Source: Pseudomonas sp. Irchel 3E20
Lineage (GTDB): Bacteria > Pseudomonadota > Gammaproteobacteria > Pseudomonadales > Pseudomonadaceae
NCBI RefSeq assembly: GCF_900187645.1
Contig: NZ_FYEE01000006.1
Coordinates: forward strand, 266,077 to 330,076
DNA length: 64,000 bases
Direction: 5' to 3'
The notes below the pieces were generated by a model. It was not told the DNA's origin. It saw only the letters and a program-made list of their open reading frames with translations, and did no database searches. The first letter of the stretch is position 1; each line of letters begins with the position of its first letter. Of the stretch, positions 40,990 to 50,763 are shown in pieces. A program made the position numbers and the translations under genes.

Positions 40990-41856
40990 TCAGTCGTCCA
41001 GCGCCTTCACCGACTTGGGCGACAACCGCAGGCTACGAAGGCTGCGCTTGACGCTCTTGAGGTGGTTGACCAGGCTCGGGCCACGCGCCATGGCCACGCC
41101 CATGGCCAGCACGTCGATCACCACCAGGTGGGCGATGCGCGAGGTCAGCGGTGTGTAGATTTCGGTGTCTTCGTGCACATCGATGGCCAGGTTGACGGTG
41201 GCCAGCTCGGCCAGCGGCGTCTGGCTCGGGCACAGGGTAATCAGCGAGGCACCGCTTTCGCGCACCAGGTTGGCGGTAATCAGCAAATCCTTGGAGCGCC
41301 CGGACTGGGAAATACAGATCGCCACGTCCGACGGCTTGAGGGTGACCGCCGACATCGCCTGCATGTGCGGGTCGGAATAGGCCGCCGCAGTGAGCAATAA
41401 GCGGAAGAACTTGTGCTGGGCATCCGCCGCCACCGCGCCCGAGGCGCCAAAGCCATAGAACTCCACGCGTTGGGCCTGGGACATGGCGGTCACCGCCCGT
41501 TGCAGCGCCACCGGGTCGAGCTTCTCGCGCACTTCCATCAGGGTGTGCAGGGTGGTGTCGAAAATCTTCAGGCTGTAGTCGGCGACCGAGTCGTCTTCGT
41601 GGATGGCGAACTGGCCGAAACTGGCCCCCGCCGCCAGGCTTTGCGCCAGTTTCAGCTTCAAGTCCTGGAAGCCGGAGCAACCGATGGCACGGCAAAAGCG
41701 CACGATGGTCGGCTCACTGATGCCCACGCTGTGGGCCAGGTCGGCCATGGAACTGTGCATCACCGCCGCGGGGTCAAGCAGCACGTGATCGGCAACCTTG
41801 AGTTCCGATTTGCGTAACAGGTGGCGAGACTGGGCGATATGTTGCAACAGGTTCAA
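40990..41856 (-). CDS. rccR: RpiR-family carbon-flux regulator RccR
   Basis: A 288-residue MurR/RpiR regulator with an N-terminal helix-turn-helix (about 1-75; MADLAHSVGISEPTIVRFCRAIG) and a SIS sugar-isomerase domain (about 115-255; VEFYGFGASGAVAADAQHKFFRL). It lies two genes from pycA-pycB, as does RccR of P. fluorescens. RccR senses the Entner-Doudoroff intermediate KDPG and controls the glyoxylate shunt, gluconeogenesis and pyruvate metabolism. HexR is a close relative, but it normally adjoins zwf. A perfect palindrome of the expected type lies just upstream, suggesting autoregulation. Confidence 0.85.
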   Translation of the reverse strand: MNLLQHIAQSRHLLRKSELKVADHVLLDPAAVMHSSMADLAHSVGISEPTIVRFCRAIGCSGFQDLKLKLAQSLAAGASFGQFAIHEDDSVADYSLKIFDTTLHTLMEVREKLDPVALQRAVTAMSQAQRVEFYGFGASGAVAADAQHKFFRLLLTAAAYSDPHMQAMSAVTLKPSDVAICISQSGRSKDLLITANLVRESGASLITLCPSQTPLAELATVNLAIDVHEDTEIYTPLTSRIAHLVVIDVLAMGVAMARGPSLVNHLKSVKRSLRSLRLSPKSVKALDD

Positions 41857-41900
41857 AGGATCGGACTCTTGTTATTGGCAGGCGCCAGGGATGTAGCGAG

Positions 41901-41919
41901 CTTGTAGTTATACTACAAG
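41901..41919. promoter_or_regulatory. RccR/HexR-type operator
   Basis: CTTGTAGTTATACTACAAG is a perfect inverted repeat with eight-base arms and fits the RpiR/HexR-type consensus TGTARTNNNAYTACA. It lies 45 bases before the rccR start and is a strong candidate for autoregulation. Confidence 0.7.
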
Positions 41920-42036
41920 AATCGTCTTTTTGCCTGCCCGAAACATCACAAAAACGTCCCGCCGCCCACTGTTCTTGAGGCCAGAGCCTTTGTAGCCCTA
42001 CGGGCGCGATGGCCTGACGCGGCTCAATCCGGCGAC

Positions 42037-44889
42037 CTATCGGCCCAGCAACGCACCCAACTCGCTGGCCTCCACGGGGCGGCTGATGAGGTAACCCTGC
42101 ACTTCGTCGCAGCCCTCGGCTTTGAGAAAGTCCAGTTGCCGCTGATCTTCCACGCCTTCGGCCACGACCTTGAGGGACAGGCCATGGGCCATGGCGATGA
42201 TCGCCCGGGTGATCGCCGCGTCCTCGCCGCCCTCGCCCACCCCGCGAATGAACGCCTGGTCGATCTTCACGTAGTCCACCGGGATGCGCTTGAGGTAGCT
42301 CAGGGAGGAATAGCCGGTGCCAAAATCGTCGATCGCCAGTTTCACCCCCAGGTCACGCAACTGCTGGAAGGTGGCGATGATGTGCTCGACGCTGTCGAGC
42401 AACTGGCTCTCGGTCAGCTCCAACTCCAAGTAGTGCGGCGCCAACCCGGTCTCTTCCAGCACCTGGCGCACCAGGCTGACCAGTTTGCCCTGGCGCAACT
42501 GGTGCACCGACAGGTTGACCGACACCCGGATCGGCGCCAGCCCCTGGCGCTGCCATTCGCACGCCTGCCAGCAGGCCTGGCGCAGCACGAATTCACCGAT
42601 CGGGCCGATCAATCCGGTTTCTTCCGCCAACCCGATAAAGTCCCCCGGCGGCACGCGGCCCATGGTCGGGTGGTCCCAACGCACCAACGCCTCGGCGGCA
42701 TTCAGGCGCCCGGTGGCCAGGCACAGTTTGGGTTGGTAGAACACCTTGAGCTGGTGCTCATCGATGGCCTTGCGCAGTTGGTTTTCCAGCTGCAAGCGCT
42801 CAAGGGTGCTGGCTTGCAGGCTGTCGGTATAGAACTGGAAGTTATTACCGCCCAAGTGCTTGGCGTGCTGCATGGCCATGTTCGACTGGCTGACCAGGGC
42901 GGGGATGTCCCGTGCGTTGTCCGGCAGCATGCTGATGCCCATCGAGGCACTGACCACCAATTCGTGCCCCTCGATGTTCAGCGGCAAACGCAGTTTGGCC
43001 GACAAGCGTGTGGCCACCCGCGCCAGGCTGGACAAGTTGCCGTAGGCATCAAATAGCACCGCGAACTCGTCCCCGGACAGCCGCGCGATGGTGTCGGCTT
43101 CGGGTAGCGCGTTGACCAGGCGCCGGGCCATTTTCTGTAACAGTTGATCGGCCACCTCATGGCCGAGGCTGTCGTTGAGCAGCTTGAAGCGGTCCAGGTT
43201 GATGTGCAGCAACGCCAGGCTGCGGCCGCCCTGGCGGATACGTTGGTAGGCATCATGCAGGCGTTCGCGAAACAGCGCGCGATTGGCCAGCCCGGTCAGT
43301 TCGTCGTAATGGCTCAGGTAGCGCATGCGTTCTTCGGAGGCGCGGCGGGCCGACAGATCGGTGAAGAAGCCGACAATATGGCTGACGTTACCCCGCACAT
43401 CGCGCACCGCCGTAAGTTGCAGCCATTGCGGATACAACTCGCCGTTCTTGCGCGCCTCCACCAGTTCGCCTTGCCAACTGCCGTGCTGCTCCAGGGCCTG
43501 GTGGATCACCGGGTAGTGCCGGCGCGCATCGCGGCTGCACGGCAATTCGACGACGTTGCGCCCCAGCATGTCTTCGATCTGATAGCCGGTGACATGGCTG
43601 AATGCCTGATTGATGGCGATCAGCGCGTAGTCCGGGTCAAGAATGACGATGCCTTCGCTGGCCGCCTCGAACACCGTCGCCGCCAGGCGCCGCTGCTCTT
43701 CCAATTCTTTGCGGGTGCTGATATCGCGCCGGGTGCCGACCATGCGGATCACCCGGCCATTGCTGGTCCGCTCCACCGCGCGGCCACGGTCTTCGATCCA
43801 CACCCAGTGGCCGTCCTCGTGGCGCACGCGGTACTCGATCTGGTAGTCCTCGGTGCGCCCCTTCAAGTGCTCCACCAACGCCCGCTTGAGCAACGGCACG
43901 TCTTGCGGGTGCAGCCGCGGCTTGAGGTGGCCGAGCATGGCCGTGACGTATTCCGGCTCCAGGCCGAACAGCTCCTTGAGCTGGGTGTGGTGCACTTCAT
44001 CGGTTTGCAGATTCCAATCCCACAGGCCCAACTCGCTGGCCTTCAAGGCCAGGCCCAGGCGCGCCTCACTCTTTTTCAGCGCCTGGTTGGCGGCGTCCAG
44101 CTCCAGGCTGCGCTGGGCTACACGTTGCTCCAGGCCGACCTGGGCCTGGCGCAACTGCTCTTCGGCGCTGCGGCGCTGCTCTATCTCACGGGCCAAGTCC
44201 TCGTTGAGCTGCTCGCTGCGGTGCTGGGATTGCTGCAAATGCTCGATCAGTGCCTGGTTCTGGAAGCCGCGCAGCAAACCGCGCTGGATCAACCGGTTGA
44301 CCTGCCACGCCACCACGCTCAGCAAGCCCAACAGGATCAGCCCCAGCCAACCCCAACCCTGCTGCTCGCCGGAACCCCAAAACAGGTAGCCGATGGCAGG
44401 CAACAGGCAAGGCAAAGCAAAGGACAGGAACGCCGGCAGGCTCACCGCGTAGGCAACGCTGGCCGACAGCGTCGCCGCGCCGATCAGGCCGAACACCCAG
44501 GCTTGCTGAAGGAAACTGTCGGTGGGCACCACGGCGATACCGGCGATACCGAGCGTCAGGCCGCTGGCGGCCGAACCCAGCAGGAACATGCGCTGCCACA
44601 CCGGTTGGGCCTGACGGGCAGGCAACGCTGAATCGAACGCCGCCACTTGGATCACCCGCAACGCCACCAGCGTCAGCAACCACACCAGCCAGACACTCAC
44701 CAGCCCATAACGCTGCGGGCTCCACAGCAACGCGGCGCAGACCAAACCGTTGAGCAACATGAAAACCGTCGGCAGCAGGGAGCCTTGATAGAGCAGACGG
44801 GTTCGCTCAACCGCCATCTGCGTGGCGTATTGCTGGCGGATAACCTGGGGCGCAACAGAAGGGCCCGACAGGCTAGTGCTGAGTGTCAT
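42037..44889 (-). CDS. membrane PAS-GGDEF-EAL cyclic-di-GMP protein
   Basis: A 950-residue sensor protein. Residues about 25-190 are a seven-helix-like membrane domain, followed by a coiled coil (about 195-280; EDLAREIEQRRSAEEQL). Two PAS domains come next (about 280-400 and 405-525; WDWNLQTDEVHHTQLKELFG and NQAFSHVTGYQIEDMLGRNVVE), then GGDEF (about 535-690) and EAL (about 705-950). The GGDEF signature is SGDEF and the EAL signature is intact (AEALVRW), so it is a likely phosphodiesterase with possible cyclase activity. The ATG at 44889 is chosen; a longer frame to 44940 lacks a ribosome site. It is transcribed away from uvrD. Confidence 0.88.
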   Translation of the reverse strand: MTLSTSLSGPSVAPQVIRQQYATQMAVERTRLLYQGSLLPTVFMLLNGLVCAALLWSPQRYGLVSVWLVWLLTLVALRVIQVAAFDSALPARQAQPVWQRMFLLGSAASGLTLGIAGIAVVPTDSFLQQAWVFGLIGAATLSASVAYAVSLPAFLSFALPCLLPAIGYLFWGSGEQQGWGWLGLILLGLLSVVAWQVNRLIQRGLLRGFQNQALIEHLQQSQHRSEQLNEDLAREIEQRRSAEEQLRQAQVGLEQRVAQRSLELDAANQALKKSEARLGLALKASELGLWDWNLQTDEVHHTQLKELFGLEPEYVTAMLGHLKPRLHPQDVPLLKRALVEHLKGRTEDYQIEYRVRHEDGHWVWIEDRGRAVERTSNGRVIRMVGTRRDISTRKELEEQRRLAATVFEAASEGIVILDPDYALIAINQAFSHVTGYQIEDMLGRNVVELPCSRDARRHYPVIHQALEQHGSWQGELVEARKNGELYPQWLQLTAVRDVRGNVSHIVGFFTDLSARRASEERMRYLSHYDELTGLANRALFRERLHDAYQRIRQGGRSLALLHINLDRFKLLNDSLGHEVADQLLQKMARRLVNALPEADTIARLSGDEFAVLFDAYGNLSSLARVATRLSAKLRLPLNIEGHELVVSASMGISMLPDNARDIPALVSQSNMAMQHAKHLGGNNFQFYTDSLQASTLERLQLENQLRKAIDEHQLKVFYQPKLCLATGRLNAAEALVRWDHPTMGRVPPGDFIGLAEETGLIGPIGEFVLRQACWQACEWQRQGLAPIRVSVNLSVHQLRQGKLVSLVRQVLEETGLAPHYLELELTESQLLDSVEHIIATFQQLRDLGVKLAIDDFGTGYSSLSYLKRIPVDYVKIDQAFIRGVGEGGEDAAITRAIIAMAHGLSLKVVAEGVEDQRQLDFLKAEGCDEVQGYLISRPVEASELGALLGR

Positions 44890-45139
44890 AGGCGGCGTGT
44901 TCTTATAATGGTGAGCCCGAAACGTCGAGCGAGCATACACAAGCCAATGCCCGCACCAAACTGCTCCACGTCATAAAAATCCGAAAACAAAACGCCTCCG
45001 CCATCCGCCAAAAACCCTTCAGGCGAGCCCCGCCGTCGTCTGTAGGCAATGACTGACCGGTCGTCCCCGGCCGTTCTTTTTTATCGGTTTACCCAACGCA
45101 CGGTTTGCCGGGGGTGGCGTGGCACCCTAGAATGCGCCG

Positions 45140-47323
45140 ATGCGCGATGATCTCTCCCTTTTGCTGAACTCTCTCAACGATGCCCAACGCCAGGCCGTAG
45201 CCGCCCGCGTGGGTCGTCAGTTGGTCCTGGCCGGTGCCGGCTCCGGTAAAACCCGAGTGCTGGTGCACCGTATCGCCTGGTTGATCCAGGTAGAAAACGC
45301 ATCGCCCCACTCGATTTTATCGGTGACCTTCACCAACAAGGCCGCCGCCGAGATGCGCCACCGCATCGAGCAATTGATGGGCCTGAGCCCGGCCGGCATG
45401 TGGGTCGGCACCTTCCACGGCCTCGCGCACCGACTGCTGCGGGCGCACTGGCAGGAAGCGGGGTTGAGCCAGTCCTTCCAGATCCTCGACAGCGACGACC
45501 AGCAACGCCTGGTCAAGCGGGTGATCCGCGAACTGGGCCTCGACGAACAACGCTGGCCGGCCCGCCAGGCCCAGTGGTTCATCAACGGCCAGAAAGACGA
45601 AGGCCTGCGCCCCAAGCACATCCAGGCCAGCGGCGACCTGTTCCTGGGCACCATGCGCAGCATCTATGAAGCCTACGAGGCCGCCTGCGCCCGCGCCGGC
45701 GTCATCGACTTCTCCGAGCTGCTGCTGCGTGCCCTGGACCTGTGGCGCGACAACCCGGGTTTGCTGGCCCACTACCAAAAGCGTTTCCGGCACATCCTGG
45801 TCGACGAATTCCAGGACACCAACGCCGTGCAGTACGCCTGGTTGCGCCTGCTGGCCAAGGGCGGCGACAGCCTGATGGTGGTCGGCGACGACGACCAGTC
45901 GATCTACGGCTGGCGCGGCGCGAAAATCGAGAATATCTACCAATACTCCGAAGACTTCCCGGACGCTGAAACCATCCGTCTGGAGCAAAACTACCGCTCC
46001 ACCGCCGGCATCCTCAAAGCGGCCAACGCCCTGATCGCCAACAACACCGGGCGCCTGGGCAAAGAACTGTGGACCGACGGCGGCGAAGGCGAAGCGATCA
46101 ACCTGTACGCCGCGTTCAACGAACACGATGAAGCGCGCTACGTGGTGGAAACCATCGAAAGCGCCCTGAAAACCGGCCTGGCACGCAGCGATATAGCCAT
46201 TTTGTACCGCTCCAACGCCCAGTCACGGGTGCTTGAAGAAGCCCTGCTGCGCGAGCGCATCCCGTACCGCATCTACGGGGGCCAGCGCTTCTTCGAGCGC
46301 GCCGAAATCAAGAACGCCATGGCCTACCTGCGCTTGCTGGAAGGCCGGGGCAACGATGCCGCCCTGGAGCGGGTCATCAACGTACCCGCCCGGGGCATTG
46401 GCGAAAAAACCGTCGAGGCCATCCGCGAACACGCGCGTCACAGCGATGTGTCGATGTGGGAAGCCATGCGCCTGCTGGTCGTCAACAAAGGCCTCACCGG
46501 CCGCGCCGCCGGGGCGTTGGGCGGGTTTGTCGAGCTGATCGAGAACCTCGCTGCCAAAACCCTCGACATGCCGCTGCACCTGATGACCCAAACCGTCATC
46601 GAGCAGTCTGGCCTGATCGCCTACCACGAAGCGGAAAAAGGCGAAAAAGGCCAAGCCCGGGTGGAAAACCTTGAGGAACTGGTCAGCGCCGCGCGCAACT
46701 TCGAGAACACCGAAGAAGACGCCGACCTCTCGCCCCTGGCGGCATTCCTCGGCCACGCCTCGCTGGAGGCCGGCGACACCCAGGCCGACGAGCACGAAGA
46801 CAGCATTCAACTGATGACGCTGCACAGCGCCAAAGGGCTGGAATTCCCCTACGTGTTCCTGGTGGGCATGGAAGAAGGCCTGTTCCCCCACAAGATGAGC
46901 CTGGAAGAACCCGGCCGCCTCGAAGAGGAGCGACGCCTGGCGTATGTCGGCATCACCCGCGCCATGCAAAACCTGGTGATGACCTATGCCGAGACGCGCC
47001 GGCTCTACGGCAGCGAAACCTACAACAAGGTTTCGCGTTTCGTACGTGAAGTGCCCAAGGGGCTGATCCAGGAAGTGCGCCTGTCCAACAGCGTCAGCCG
47101 TCCCTTTGGCGGCGGCCAAAAGCAGAACTCCTCCAGCATGTTCAGCGGCGCGCAAATCCCCGAAACCGCGTTCAGCCTCGGCCAGCAAGTGCGCCACTCG
47201 GTGTTCGGCGACGGCGTAATCCTCAACTTCGAAGGCGCTGGCGCCCAGGCCCGGGTGCAGGTGAACTTCAGCGAGGGCAGCAAGTGGCTGATGCTGGGGT
47301 ACGCCAAGCTGGAAACTGTCTGA
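45140..47323 (+). CDS. uvrD: DNA helicase II UvrD
   Basis: A 727-residue SF1A 3'-5' helicase for nucleotide-excision and mismatch repair. Motifs: AGAGSGKTRVL (Walker A), LVDEFQDTN, VVGDDDQSIYGWRGA, LEQNYRST, TLHSAKGLEFPYVF, RRLAYVGITRAM. The C-terminal region (about 660-727) holds the UvrD tail domain starting LGQQVRHSVFGDGVIL, which Rep lacks and which contacts UvrB or RNA polymerase in relatives. No SOS box was found in the 250 bases upstream. Confidence 0.96.
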   Translation: MRDDLSLLLNSLNDAQRQAVAARVGRQLVLAGAGSGKTRVLVHRIAWLIQVENASPHSILSVTFTNKAAAEMRHRIEQLMGLSPAGMWVGTFHGLAHRLLRAHWQEAGLSQSFQILDSDDQQRLVKRVIRELGLDEQRWPARQAQWFINGQKDEGLRPKHIQASGDLFLGTMRSIYEAYEAACARAGVIDFSELLLRALDLWRDNPGLLAHYQKRFRHILVDEFQDTNAVQYAWLRLLAKGGDSLMVVGDDDQSIYGWRGAKIENIYQYSEDFPDAETIRLEQNYRSTAGILKAANALIANNTGRLGKELWTDGGEGEAINLYAAFNEHDEARYVVETIESALKTGLARSDIAILYRSNAQSRVLEEALLRERIPYRIYGGQRFFERAEIKNAMAYLRLLEGRGNDAALERVINVPARGIGEKTVEAIREHARHSDVSMWEAMRLLVVNKGLTGRAAGALGGFVELIENLAAKTLDMPLHLMTQTVIEQSGLIAYHEAEKGEKGQARVENLEELVSAARNFENTEEDADLSPLAAFLGHASLEAGDTQADEHEDSIQLMTLHSAKGLEFPYVFLVGMEEGLFPHKMSLEEPGRLEEERRLAYVGITRAMQNLVMTYAETRRLYGSETYNKVSRFVREVPKGLIQEVRLSNSVSRPFGGGQKQNSSSMFSGAQIPETAFSLGQQVRHSVFGDGVILNFEGAGAQARVQVNFSEGSKWLMLGYAKLETV

Positions 47324-47533
47324 CAAGTTCGCGCTCACTCCCGCACGTCACACGGGGGTGAGGCTTACAGAACTTATGGTCATGGCCTACAGACTAAACC
47401 TACACAACCTCTTGTGCTGACCGAACCTGAACCCAGCCTGTCAGGCAAAAGCCCGAAACACTCTGCCGCTAGCCAGTAACACTTCACATGTGCACCATGG
47501 CGCGCGTGCCATCCACAAATGGGAATTCCCTTT

Positions 47534-48406
47534 ATGAAACGTTTTCTTAGCATCGCCATGGCGTTGTGCATCGGCCTGACGATGAGTCTGGACGCCAATG
47601 CCAAGCGCTTCGGTGGCGGCAAAAGCTCCGGCGCTGCACCGTCCCACCAGACCAGCCAAATGGCTCCTTCTTCTCCTGGCATGGGTGGCGCTGCTGCCAC
47701 TGCGGGCGCGGCCGGTGCCGCTGGCGCCGCTGCCAAGGCCGGCGGTGCTTCACGCTGGCTCGGCCCTCTGGCCGGCATCGCGGCGGGTGGCTTGCTGGCG
47801 TCCATGTTCATGGGCGGCGGCTTCCAGGGCATGCAGATCTTCGACATCCTTATCATGGCGGTCATTGCGTTCGTGATCTTCCGCTTCATCGCCGCTCGCC
47901 GCCGCAAGCAGCAGGAGCACCTGGCCCCGGCCGGCGCGCCCATGCAGCGTGAAGTGTTTGAAAACAAGCCGTCCATGGGCTCGATCTTCGGCGGTTCGGC
48001 TGCTCCAGCTGCTGCGCGCCCGGTCATCAATGCGCCAGCCTGGTTCAACGAAGAGCGCTTCATCGAAGCGGCACGCAACCACTTCCAGTCCCTGCAACAG
48101 CACTGGGACGCCAATGAAATGGACAAGATCGCCGAGTTCGTGACCCCGCAACTGCTCGAGTTCCTCAAGCGCGAACGCGCCGAGCTGGGTGACGGCTTCC
48201 AGTCCACCTACATCGACAACCTCACCGTCCAGTTGGACGGCGTGGATGATCGCGCCGACAAGACCATCGCCACCCTGACCTTCAGCGGCGTGTCGAAGAC
48301 TTCGCGCTTCGACCAGGGCGAAGTGTTCAGCGAAAGCTGGAACATGGAACGCCCGCAAGGCGACAACCAGCCTTGGCTGGTAGCCGGTATCCGCCAGAAC
48401 GGCTGA
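47534..48406 (+). CDS. Tim44-domain membrane protein
   Basis: A 290-residue protein with a signal or anchor segment (about 1-22), a Gly/Ser/Ala-rich low-complexity stretch (about 25-75), a hydrophobic pair (WLGPLAGIAAGGLLASMFMG and IFDILIMAVIAFVIFRFI, about 76-120) followed by Arg/Lys, and a C-terminal Tim44-like domain (about 170-288). This matches the conserved bacterial Tim44-domain protein next to uvrD in pseudomonads. Its function is not established; the domain is related to NTF2-like folds. The ATG (MKRFLSI) is preferred over one five codons upstream. Confidence 0.88.
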   Translation: MKRFLSIAMALCIGLTMSLDANAKRFGGGKSSGAAPSHQTSQMAPSSPGMGGAAATAGAAGAAGAAAKAGGASRWLGPLAGIAAGGLLASMFMGGGFQGMQIFDILIMAVIAFVIFRFIAARRRKQQEHLAPAGAPMQREVFENKPSMGSIFGGSAAPAAARPVINAPAWFNEERFIEAARNHFQSLQQHWDANEMDKIAEFVTPQLLEFLKRERAELGDGFQSTYIDNLTVQLDGVDDRADKTIATLTFSGVSKTSRFDQGEVFSESWNMERPQGDNQPWLVAGIRQNG

Positions 48407-48435
48407 TAGCGCAACTCGCTAAGCATGTAGTCACA

Positions 48436-48461
48436 GAAACCCCGGTCTTGGCCGGGGTTTT
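48436..48461 (+). terminator. intrinsic terminator after the Tim44 gene
   Basis: A perfect AACCCCGG/CCGGGGTT stem with a TCTTGG loop is followed by a short T-rich run, 30 bases past the stop codon. Confidence 0.85.
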
Positions 48462-48543
48462 CTATTTCGCGGTTGCACTTATAGCGAGCTACTGTATAAA
48501 CCGCCCCATATAAACCGCGCCATCGAGCAAGAGGATTCCGGCC

Positions 48544-48954
48544 GTGGAAGAAGTCATCGAACAACTGCGTGAAGCCAACGAACCCGTTCCGGTACCGCTG
48601 GAGCTGCCCGACGAAGATCAACTGGTGGAAGTCGAAGAACAGCTGTTCATCAATATCCCCTTTGTTTTCAAGGAGTTCCTGCTGACCGTCAGCGACGTGG
48701 TCTACGGCAGACTGGAACCGGTCACGGTCACCGACCCACAATCCCACACCTACCTGCCTGAAGTAGCGGCCAACGCCTGGGATACTGGCGTGCCACGGGA
48801 GCTGATCCCGATTTGCCAGGACGGCGAGAATTACTACTGCGTCGAAGAAGACGGCACCGTGGTGCTGTGGTCCGGCAAGGAAGAGCTGGTCACCGAAGAG
48901 TCCTGGGAATCGGTATGGCACTGGGCGCGGGACGTCTGGCTGGAGAGCTGCTGA
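48544..48954 (+). CDS. SMI1/KNR4-family protein
   Basis: A 136-residue acidic protein with the SMI1/KNR4 (SUKH) fold pattern: INIPFVFKEFLLTVSDVVYG (about 36-55), a middle loop, then ICQDGENYYCVEEDGTVVLW (about 90-109) and WHWARDVW. SUKH proteins include immunity proteins for polymorphic toxins, but no toxin gene is adjacent and the gene has housekeeping-like codon use. The start is GTG with a GAGG site nine bases upstream. Function not established. Confidence 0.82.
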   Translation: MEEVIEQLREANEPVPVPLELPDEDQLVEVEEQLFINIPFVFKEFLLTVSDVVYGRLEPVTVTDPQSHTYLPEVAANAWDTGVPRELIPICQDGENYYCVEEDGTVVLWSGKEELVTEESWESVWHWARDVWLESC

Positions 48955-48999
48955 GCCACGCCGCTTAAACCCGCATCCAGCACAGCCCTGGGGCGGGTA

Positions 49000-50763
49000 T
49001 CAATGCTCGGCGGGGTCCTTGTGGTTATCCAGGGTTTCCAGCAACGCCACCTGCATGCGCGTATGCACACGGATAAACCAGCGCCACAACACCGCCGCCA
49101 CAGCCGCCGCAACGACGGCTATCAAGATCAACAGCTCATTGGTCGGCAAGATGCTCGACGACAAGGCCGACAGCAGCAAGAAAATCACCAGTAACGACAA
49201 GATCGGTATCACCTCGGCAATCACCCGCCGCACCCGCTGCGTATGGCGCCCGGCCATATCCGCCTTGACGCCCATCTCCGCCAGCAGCATCGACAGCGCC
49301 TTGAGCTTGCGATAAGCCGCAATCAAAAACGGCAGCGACAACAGCAGCGCGCCGCCCCAGATCAAAGCCTTCTGCCAACTCGGCTCCGCCACCCACCCCT
49401 GCAAATAGTCCCCAATGCGCTGGGCGAAGAAGCCACCGGAAAAGAAGATCGCCATCACCAGCGCCAGGTTGACCCCCACTTGCAGCAGGATCTTGCGGAT
49501 CATCTTCGCCAGCAATGCACCTTCGCCCTGGGGCTGGATGCTGCGCAACCATTCGCCATACATGCCCAGCACCCGCGCCAGCCGCTTGGGCATCACTGCC
49601 GCAAGCTTCATCGACAAGGGATCCGCACCGCGAATCAGGTACGGCGTCAGCAGCGTGGTGATCGCGGATACAGCCACCGCGACCGGGTAGAGGAAATCAC
49701 TGGTGACCTGGAGCGTCATGCCCAGCGCCGCGATGATGAATGAAAATTCGCCAATCTGTGAAAGCCCCATCCCAACCCGCAGTGAGGTGCGCCCGTCATT
49801 GCCGGCGATAAAGGCACCCAAGCCGCAGGACAACATCTTGCCCAACACCACCGCCACGGTAATCACGGCAATCGGCCAGGCGTACTGCAAGAGAATCTGC
49901 GGGTCGATCATCAAGCCAATGGCCACGAAGAAGATGGCACTGAACATGTCGCGAACCGGCTCGATCAGCCGCTCAATTTTCAGCAACTGCCGGGATTCAG
50001 CCATGATCGCGCCAATCAGGAACGCCCCCAGCACCATGCTGTATTCGAGTTTGACCACCAGCAGGCAAAAACCAAAACACAGGCCCAGCACAGTAATCAG
50101 CAGCATTTCATTGCTTTCAAACTTCGCCACGTACGCCAGCAACCGTGGCACCAGCAGGATGCCGATCACCAGCGCAACGATCATGAACAACGACAGCTTG
50201 CCCACCGTGGAGAACACCTCGCCCGAACTGACGGTGCCGCTGACCGCGATGCTCGACAGCAAGGCGATGATGCCGATGCCCAGGATGTCTTCGACAATCA
50301 AGACGCCAAAGATCAACTGCGCAAAGCGCTGATCCTTCATTTTCAGGTCGTTGAGGGCCTTGACGATGATGGTGGTCGAGGAAATGGCCAAGATCGCGCC
50401 GAGGAAGAGTGAATCCATGGTGTTCCAGTCGAACCAGCGGCCGATTTCGTAGCCGATCCAGATCATCAGCACGATTTCCAGGAACGCGGCGATGAAGGCT
50501 GTCGCGCCAACCTTGAACAACTTGCGCAGGCTGAATTCCAACCCCAGGCAGAACATCAGAAAGATCACCCCCAGCTCGGCCAGGGTCTTGATGGTGTCTT
50601 CGTCGTGGATCAAGCCGAACGGCGGGGTGTGCGGGCCGATGATGAAACCGGCGACTATGTAACCCAGCACCACCGGTTGCTTGAGCCGGTGAAAGAGGAT
50701 GGTCACCACACCTGCGACCAGCATTATCACGGCCAAATCCTGGATAAAGCTGATGGCATGCAT
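49000..50763 (-). CDS. Kef-type cation/proton antiporter (CPA2 family)
   Basis: A 587-residue inner-membrane transporter of the monovalent cation:proton antiporter-2 family, with 12-13 helices in the first 400 residues. Family motifs include GYIVAGFIIGPHTPP (about 33-47), LMFCLGLEFSLRKL (about 70-83), GVLIVEDILGIG (about 158-169) and FFVAIGLMIDP (about 283-293). The TrkA-N nucleotide-binding domain seen in KefB/KefC is missing; instead two or three further hydrophobic segments (about 435-545) follow. It likely exchanges K+ or Na+ for H+; ligand gating is unknown. The gene stands alone, diverging from the thioesterase gene. Confidence 0.85.
   Translation of the reverse strand: MHAISFIQDLAVIMLVAGVVTILFHRLKQPVVLGYIVAGFIIGPHTPPFGLIHDEDTIKTLAELGVIFLMFCLGLEFSLRKLFKVGATAFIAAFLEIVLMIWIGYEIGRWFDWNTMDSLFLGAILAISSTTIIVKALNDLKMKDQRFAQLIFGVLIVEDILGIGIIALLSSIAVSGTVSSGEVFSTVGKLSLFMIVALVIGILLVPRLLAYVAKFESNEMLLITVLGLCFGFCLLVVKLEYSMVLGAFLIGAIMAESRQLLKIERLIEPVRDMFSAIFFVAIGLMIDPQILLQYAWPIAVITVAVVLGKMLSCGLGAFIAGNDGRTSLRVGMGLSQIGEFSFIIAALGMTLQVTSDFLYPVAVAVSAITTLLTPYLIRGADPLSMKLAAVMPKRLARVLGMYGEWLRSIQPQGEGALLAKMIRKILLQVGVNLALVMAIFFSGGFFAQRIGDYLQGWVAEPSWQKALIWGGALLLSLPFLIAAYRKLKALSMLLAEMGVKADMAGRHTQRVRRVIAEVIPILSLLVIFLLLSALSSSILPTNELLILIAVVAAAVAAVLWRWFIRVHTRMQVALLETLDNHKDPAEH

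Noticed and set aside
40990..41856. HexR of the zwf operon
   Set aside because: No zwf, pgl or edd gene is adjacent; context with pycA-pycB-pycR points to RccR.
45040..45139. Possible LexA box before uvrD (CTGTAGGCAATGACTG)
   Set aside because: It lacks the CTG-N10-CAG symmetry of an SOS box.
48544..48954. Immunity gene of a polymorphic toxin (SUKH family)
   Set aside because: No toxin, Rhs or secretion gene nearby and no sign of transfer; treated as a stand-alone protein.
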